Shown one piece after another: positions 4,628 to 8,430 of a stretch of 8,430 nt of DNA. Location: NCBI GenBank assembly GCA_009778055.1, contig WRKN01000105.1, positions 1 through 8,430 on the forward strand, written 5' to 3'. The stretch comes from Synergistaceae bacterium (GTDB taxonomy: Bacteria > Synergistota > Synergistia > Synergistales > Aminobacteriaceae). The stretch's first letter is position 1. Every line of letters starts with the position of its first letter. Below the pieces are notes generated by a model. The model made no database searches and had not been told where the DNA came from. It was given only the letters and a program-made list of their open reading frames with translations. Both the position numbers and the translations under genes were made by a program.

Positions 4628-6859
4628 ATGAGTAACACTGTAAAATTTTTGAAGGTCGTCAACCGCGACCAGTGTACCGGGTGCTTTAGCTGCATGTACG
4701 CCTGTTCTCGTATGCAGCACAATCATGGGGGGGCGGAAAAGGCGGCATTGCGCGTATATCCCCGCACGGGGGTAGAGGGGGCGTTTTCGCTGCGGGCGTG
4801 CGCCGCGTGTGAAGAACCCGACTGCGTCGCAGTCTGCCCTAATGGTGCGCTGACAGCCACTCCCGGCGGCGGGCTGCGGCTTGAACGGGAACTTTGCATC
4901 CACTGCCGCAAGTGTGTCAGGGGCTGCAAAATATCGGCGCTGCGGTGGGATTGGGAGGAAAAAATTCCGATACCCTGCGTCCATTGCGGACAGTGCGTCA
5001 AATACTGCCCCAACGGCGTCTTTGCCATGAAGGAGCGGGAATCTCAAAACACTCACAGCCAAAACGTCCGTGGTTACGCGCTGGAATCGCGCGCCGGAGG
5101 CGAAGGCGGCGTCAGGAAGCAGGGCAACATTCTCTTTATCGATCTTACGAATTTAACCTCACGCGTAGAGCGTGACGAGGAGCTTTTCGAGCAATTTATG
5201 GGCGGCACGGCAGTCGCTTCGGAGCTGCTGTTCCGGCACGGGCGTCCCGACTTGGACCCCTACGCGCCGGAAGCCCCCATGATCTTCGCCGTGGGTCCGT
5301 TCAACTCGCTCTATCCCGTTGCCTCCAAGACAGTGGCGATGTTTAAGTCCCCCCTGTCCGGCGAGCTGGGAGAATCTTACGCGGGCGGCCGCCTTTCCAG
5401 GGCCTTGCGCGCCGCCGATATAGACGCCCTTGTGGTAACGGGGCAGGCGTCCAGCCCTGTTTATCTCGTTATCGAGGGACACAAGGTGACTTTCAGCTCC
5501 GCCAAAACCATATGGGGTAAATCCGCCCCTTCCACAGAGCGGCTCATTCGCGACGCGGCGGGCGACAACGGGCACAAACTTTCCGTCCTGCGCATAGGCC
5601 CGGCCGGGGAACGCCGTTCTCCCATCGCGTGCGTCACGGTGGACGGATCTCGCCACTTTGGGCGGCTGGGGCTTGGCGGGGTCATGGGGGCAAAGAACCT
5701 GAAAGCCTTGGCGGTTTTCGGACACATGGGACAGACTTTCAAAAAAGAAGAAATCAAGGCGTTCCGCGAGGTGTATGACGTACTTTATGACCGCGTGGTT
5801 CACTCGATGGACATGAGCAAGTACCACGACATCGGGACGGCCTCGGGTATCGCCACGCTTTCCGGCGTGAGGGGGCTGCCCGTGAGCAACTTTTCCCAGG
5901 GGACGTTCGGGGGGGCGGAGTTCATCTCCGGCGAAAAGTTCGCGAAAGACCACCTTTCCCAGCACACAGCCTGCGCGCACTGCCAGTGCGGCTGTATACA
6001 TCTCGCTACTCTGCGCGAGGAATACAAGCCGTGGCACTACGCCACGTCGAAAGTTTCCTACGATTACGAACTCATTTACGCCTTCGGAAGCGTGCTGTCC
6101 ATCTCGACGTCTCAGGACGTCCTGCGTCTGATTGCCAAGGCCGAACGCGAGGGTTGGGACGCCATAAGCATGGGAGTGACCCTGGCCTGGGCGACGGAGG
6201 CATACCTCAACGGCATGCTCGGGGACAGGGAAACCGACGGGCTGCCTTTGGCCTTCGGTGACGCCGAGTGCTATATGGAGATGATGCGCCGCTGCGCCGC
6301 CGGGGAGGGGGAGTTTTTCCGCGACCTGGAGAGCGGCTGCGCGAAATGCGCCGCAAAGTGGGGCGGTGAGGAGTTCGCCATCCACTACGGCAAAGTGGAG
6401 CCCGGCGGTTACATGACGGGGGAGAACATGGCCATTACGTCGCTTCTGGGCGTGAGGCACTCGCATTTGGACGACACGGGCTACAGCATAGATCAGGCGC
6501 TCCTGAACAAGCCAATGCCGGTAGCGGAGCAGGTCGCGCAGCAGGTGAAGGAAGCGCAATGGCGAATGATACTGAATTCGTTGGTGGTGTGCCTTTTCGC
6601 GAGACGCGGCATCTACGACCAGGAGATTATACTGAAAGGGCTTTCCGCGCTGTCGCTGGACTGGACGCCCGAAAAACTCGACGCGCTGGGGAAGCGCGCA
6701 CTGCAGCGCAAGCACGAATGGAAAAAACTCTGCGGCTGCGATATAGGCGAGCTGAAAGTTCCCTCCAAGATGTTCCGGGTGCGCTCCGCCACCGGGCACA
6801 TGAAAGAGGACTCAATCAAGGAGCGCGTACGCCTCTACCGGGAACTGGCGGAGATATGA
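4628..6859 (+). CDS. Polyferredoxin-aldehyde:ferredoxin oxidoreductase fusion (AOR family, tungsto/molybdopterin)
   Basis: The 743-residue protein joins two modules. Residues 10-135 carry 16 cysteines in four tetrads: C16/19/22/26, C58/61/66/70, C90/93/96/100 and C117/120/123/127. This is the four [4Fe-4S] pattern of DmsB/NrfC/YdhY/AorB-type electron-transfer subunits. After a linker of about 30 residues, GNILFIDLTN (166-175) begins an AOR enzyme. It includes SPLSGELGESYAGG (241-254, cofactor and domain 1 motif), GRLGLGGVMGAKNLKA (345-360), CxxCxxxC at C449/C452/C456, and a distal cysteine C655 in SLVVCLF that would complete the cubane beside the bis-pterin. AOR enzymes oxidise aldehydes to acids with ferredoxin-level electrons. 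Separate AOR proteins are about 600 residues, and partner polyferredoxins are usually separate genes, so this is a fused form. No signal peptide or Tat motif is seen, so it is probably cytoplasmic. The substrate is unknown; the aldolase downstream hints at a sugar-derived aldehyde. Confidence 0.9.
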   Translation: MSNTVKFLKVVNRDQCTGCFSCMYACSRMQHNHGGAEKAALRVYPRTGVEGAFSLRACAACEEPDCVAVCPNGALTATPGGGLRLERELCIHCRKCVRGCKISALRWDWEEKIPIPCVHCGQCVKYCPNGVFAMKERESQNTHSQNVRGYALESRAGGEGGVRKQGNILFIDLTNLTSRVERDEELFEQFMGGTAVASELLFRHGRPDLDPYAPEAPMIFAVGPFNSLYPVASKTVAMFKSPLSGELGESYAGGRLSRALRAADIDALVVTGQASSPVYLVIEGHKVTFSSAKTIWGKSAPSTERLIRDAAGDNGHKLSVLRIGPAGERRSPIACVTVDGSRHFGRLGLGGVMGAKNLKALAVFGHMGQTFKKEEIKAFREVYDVLYDRVVHSMDMSKYHDIGTASGIATLSGVRGLPVSNFSQGTFGGAEFISGEKFAKDHLSQHTACAHCQCGCIHLATLREEYKPWHYATSKVSYDYELIYAFGSVLSISTSQDVLRLIAKAEREGWDAISMGVTLAWATEAYLNGMLGDRETDGLPLAFGDAECYMEMMRRCAAGEGEFFRDLESGCAKCAAKWGGEEFAIHYGKVEPGGYMTGENMAITSLLGVRHSHLDDTGYSIDQALLNKPMPVAEQVAQQVKEAQWRMILNSLVVCLFARRGIYDQEIILKGLSALSLDWTPEKLDALGKRALQRKHEWKKLCGCDIGELKVPSKMFRVRSATGHMKEDSIKERVRLYRELAEI

Positions 6860-6887
6860 TTTTATAAAGTAAAAAGTAAAAACGTAA

Positions 6888-6893
6888 AAGGAG
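6888..6893 (+). promoter_or_regulatory. Ribosome binding site that decides the aldolase start
   Basis: AAGGAG lies 10 nt before the ATG at 6904 but only 1 nt before the in-frame GTG at 6895. This favours the ATG. The intergenic stretch before it has three short AGTAAAA/CGTAAAA repeats. Confidence 0.6.
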
Positions 6894-6903
6894 CGTGAGT
6901 GTA

Positions 6904-7866
6904 ATGCACGAGATGTTGAAAAAAATCGCCGCCGTTGGAATAGTCCCCGTGGTAAAGCTGGACTCTCCCGACCAGGCTGTCCCGCTTGGGAAGGCCCTGA
7001 TAGACGGCGGGATACCTGTCGCGGAGGTAACGTTCAGAACCGACGCGGCTGAGGAGTCGATCAGGAAGCTGGCGGCCGAACTGCCCGGGCTTCTGGTGGG
7101 AGCCGGCACCGTCACGACGATCGAACAGGCCAAACGCGCAATCGACGCGGGAGCCGGCTTTCTGGTGTCGCCTGGGTTCAACCCCGCGGTGGTGAGGTTT
7201 TGCACGGAGCAAAACGTTCCCATAACGCCCGGCATAAACAACCCGTCCCAAATCGAGCAGGGGCTGGAACTTGGCTTGTCCGTTATGAAGTTTTTCCCGG
7301 CGGAGCAGTCCGGCGGGCTGGAGATGTTGAAAGCCTTCGCCGGGCCTTACGGAAAAGTCAAATACATACCCACCGGCGGAATAGGCGTCAAAAATATGGC
7401 GTCCTATCTGTCGTTCGACAAAATCCTGGCGGTGGGGGGAAGCTGGATGGTAAAGCCTGAACTCATATCCGCCGGTAAGTTCGACGAAATCACGCGCCTT
7501 TGTAAAGAGGCCGTGCTGGCGGCAATGGGCTTCGAGCTGCGCCATTTGGGTATCAACTCCCCCGACGAGGGCGCGGCGCTGGCGGATGCCCGGAAGATGG
7601 AGGAGCTTTTCGGCTTCACGGTTAAGCAGGGGAACAGCAGCCATTTCGCCGGAGCTGGGTTCGAGTTTATGAAGACGCCTTACCTCGGGAAAAACGGTCA
7701 CATAGGCATAGCCGCCGTAAACGTGGAACGAGGCGCCGCCTATTTCGCCGCAAGGGGAATCAACACCCTGCCCGATACCGAAAAACGCGACGCTCAGGGC
7801 TCGCTTCTCGCGGCGTATCTTGACCTTGAAATAGGCGGTTTCGCGCTCCATTTGATTAAAAAATAG
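6904..7866 (+). CDS. KDPG/KHG-type aldolase fused to a C-terminal glyoxalase (VOC)-like domain
   Basis: The 320-residue protein has an Eda-type class I aldolase at 1-209. It shows EVTFRT (41-46) with the catalytic glutamate E41 and phosphate-binding arginine, VGAGTV (65-70), SPGFNP (89-94), the Schiff-base lysine K129 in MKFFPAE, and the phosphate loop PTGGIG (156-161). The reaction is reversible cleavage of 2-keto-3-deoxy-6-phosphogluconate or 4-hydroxy-2-oxoglutarate to pyruvate and an aldehyde. Residues 210-320 form an extra domain. LRHLGIN (212-218), GHIGIAAVNV (265-274) and YLDLEIGGFALHL (305-317) suggest a half-size vicinal oxygen chelate fold with possible metal ligands H214, H266 and E309. 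Ordinary Eda proteins end near residue 210. It starts 44 nt after the oxidoreductase and is very likely in the same operon. The VOC domain's role is unknown; sugar-acid isomerisation or substrate binding are possibilities. Confidence 0.9.
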   Translation: MHEMLKKIAAVGIVPVVKLDSPDQAVPLGKALIDGGIPVAEVTFRTDAAEESIRKLAAELPGLLVGAGTVTTIEQAKRAIDAGAGFLVSPGFNPAVVRFCTEQNVPITPGINNPSQIEQGLELGLSVMKFFPAEQSGGLEMLKAFAGPYGKVKYIPTGGIGVKNMASYLSFDKILAVGGSWMVKPELISAGKFDEITRLCKEAVLAAMGFELRHLGINSPDEGAALADARKMEELFGFTVKQGNSSHFAGAGFEFMKTPYLGKNGHIGIAAVNVERGAAYFAARGINTLPDTEKRDAQGSLLAAYLDLEIGGFALHLIKK

Positions 7867-7891
7867 TTTTCGGCAGGCGGTGAGGTATAAA

Positions 7892-8430
7892 GTGCCGGAC
7901 GTTTACGGGCTCATTCTGGCGGGGGGAAGCGGCGTGCGTCTTTGGCCGCGCTCTCGTGAGGAGATGCCGAAGCAGTTTTTGTCGTTGCGCGAAGGCGGCA
8001 CGCTCTTGCAGGACACGGTTACGCGAATGTTGAACGTATTGCCTGCGGAACGCCTTCACGCCGTCGCGGGCGGCGCTTGGAAGACGCTGGTTTCCCGGCA
8101 GGCGATGGAGGCGGGCAAAGTGCCCGGCGACTTCCTCATAGAGGAACCGGCGGCGCGCAACACCGCCCCCGCCATACTTCTGGGCTGCGAGTTCCTCAGG
8201 CGGAAGGGAGCCTCCGGTCGCGACGTGGTGGTGGTGACGCCAAGCGATCACATAGTGAAGGACGCCGCCGCTTTCGGGGAAGCGTTATCACATGCCATAA
8301 ACGCGGCCTCCGCCGGATACATGACCACTTTGGGGATAGTCCCCACCCGTCCGGACACGGGATTTGGGTACATAGAGCGCGCGCCCTGCGAAGACTCCCC
8401 GCGCGGTTGGCATGAAGCGACGCGTTTCGT
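7892..8430 (+). CDS. manC: Mannose-1-phosphate guanylyltransferase (partial, 3' end outside window)
   Basis: The frame runs from a GTG at 7892 to the window edge, giving 179 residues. A ribosome binding site (GGTGAGG) lies 6 nt before it. Motifs of the ManC/AlgA nucleotidyltransferase domain are in order: LAGGSGVRLWPRSR (9-22), PKQFL (26-30), EPAARNTAPA (85-94), VTPSDH (115-120) and GFGYIE (157-162). The enzyme makes GDP-mannose from GTP and mannose-1-phosphate for glycan synthesis. The signature loop usually reads GGSGTRLWP; here valine replaces the threonine. Whether a phosphomannose isomerase domain follows cannot be seen. The gene begins 25 nt after the aldolase stop, so it may be the next cistron of the same transcript even though its pathway differs. 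Confidence 0.9.
   Translation, partial: MPDVYGLILAGGSGVRLWPRSREEMPKQFLSLREGGTLLQDTVTRMLNVLPAERLHAVAGGAWKTLVSRQAMEAGKVPGDFLIEEPAARNTAPAILLGCEFLRRKGASGRDVVVVTPSDHIVKDAAAFGEALSHAINAASAGYMTTLGIVPTRPDTGFGYIERAPCEDSPRGWHEATRF

Noticed and set aside
5159..6799. A 546-codon open frame on the minus strand opposite the oxidoreductase
   Set aside because: It is antisense to a gene with complete family motifs, has low-complexity His/Arg/Gly-rich composition, and shows no domain. It is a shadow caused by GC-rich codon positions.
6862..7851. A 329-codon open frame on the minus strand opposite the aldolase
   Set aside because: It mirrors the aldolase gene almost exactly and has no recognisable motif, so it is a shadow frame.
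1..8430. CRISPR arrays, tRNA or rRNA genes, riboswitches
   Set aside because: I saw no regularly spaced repeats, no cloverleaf-like gene and no known aptamer signature on either strand by eye.

Overview
The window is bacterial chromosomal DNA. No gene is diagnostic for a taxon. A tungsto/molybdopterin aldehyde oxidoreductase fused to a polyferredoxin, an aldolase fused to a VOC domain, and a Clostridia-type serine recombinase tail suggest an anaerobe from Bacillota (Clostridia or Negativicutes) or Synergistota. That placement is an inference.

Left part (1-1575, minus strand): two overlapping surface-polysaccharide genes read leftward. First comes a 508-residue fusion of a sugar-nucleotidyltransferase-like domain and an aminoglycoside/choline-kinase-like domain. 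It overlaps by 14 nt the start of a second gene, cut by the window edge, which looks like a HAD-family phosphatase. Together they resemble a kinase/nucleotidyltransferase/phosphatase set that activates a small molecule for capsule or cell-surface glycan decoration.

Middle (1576-2388): an AT-rich stretch without an intact gene. It holds two 28-bp near-palindromes (1652-1679 and 1875-1902). They match at 26 of 28 positions when one is inverted, and their central dinucleotides are AA and TT. The 195 bp between them contains a promoter-like sequence. Overlapping the right copy is the C-terminal remnant of a serine recombinase that has lost its catalytic domain. I read this as a candidate promoter inverton (phase-variation switch) upstream of the surface-polysaccharide genes, probably now locked in cis. 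This is the most interesting element here and is unproven.

Right part (2389-8430, plus strand): a LysR-family regulator with its own promoter is followed by a compact block of a MoaD/ThiS-like sulfur carrier, a ThiF/MoeB/HesA-like activating enzyme, a 743-residue protein joining a 16-cysteine polyferredoxin to an aldehyde:ferredoxin oxidoreductase, a KDPG/KHG-type aldolase with a C-terminal glyoxalase-like domain, and the start of mannose-1-phosphate guanylyltransferase. The small carrier and its E1-like enzyme probably supply the sulfur of the pterin dithiolene needed by the oxidoreductase. The aldolase next door makes or uses pyruvate plus an aldehyde, so the block may couple aldol cleavage of a sugar acid to ferredoxin-type oxidation of the aldehyde product. 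The LysR protein, in the same direction just upstream, is the obvious candidate regulator. The manC-like gene starts 25 nt after the aldolase and may be co-transcribed while serving GDP-mannose synthesis.
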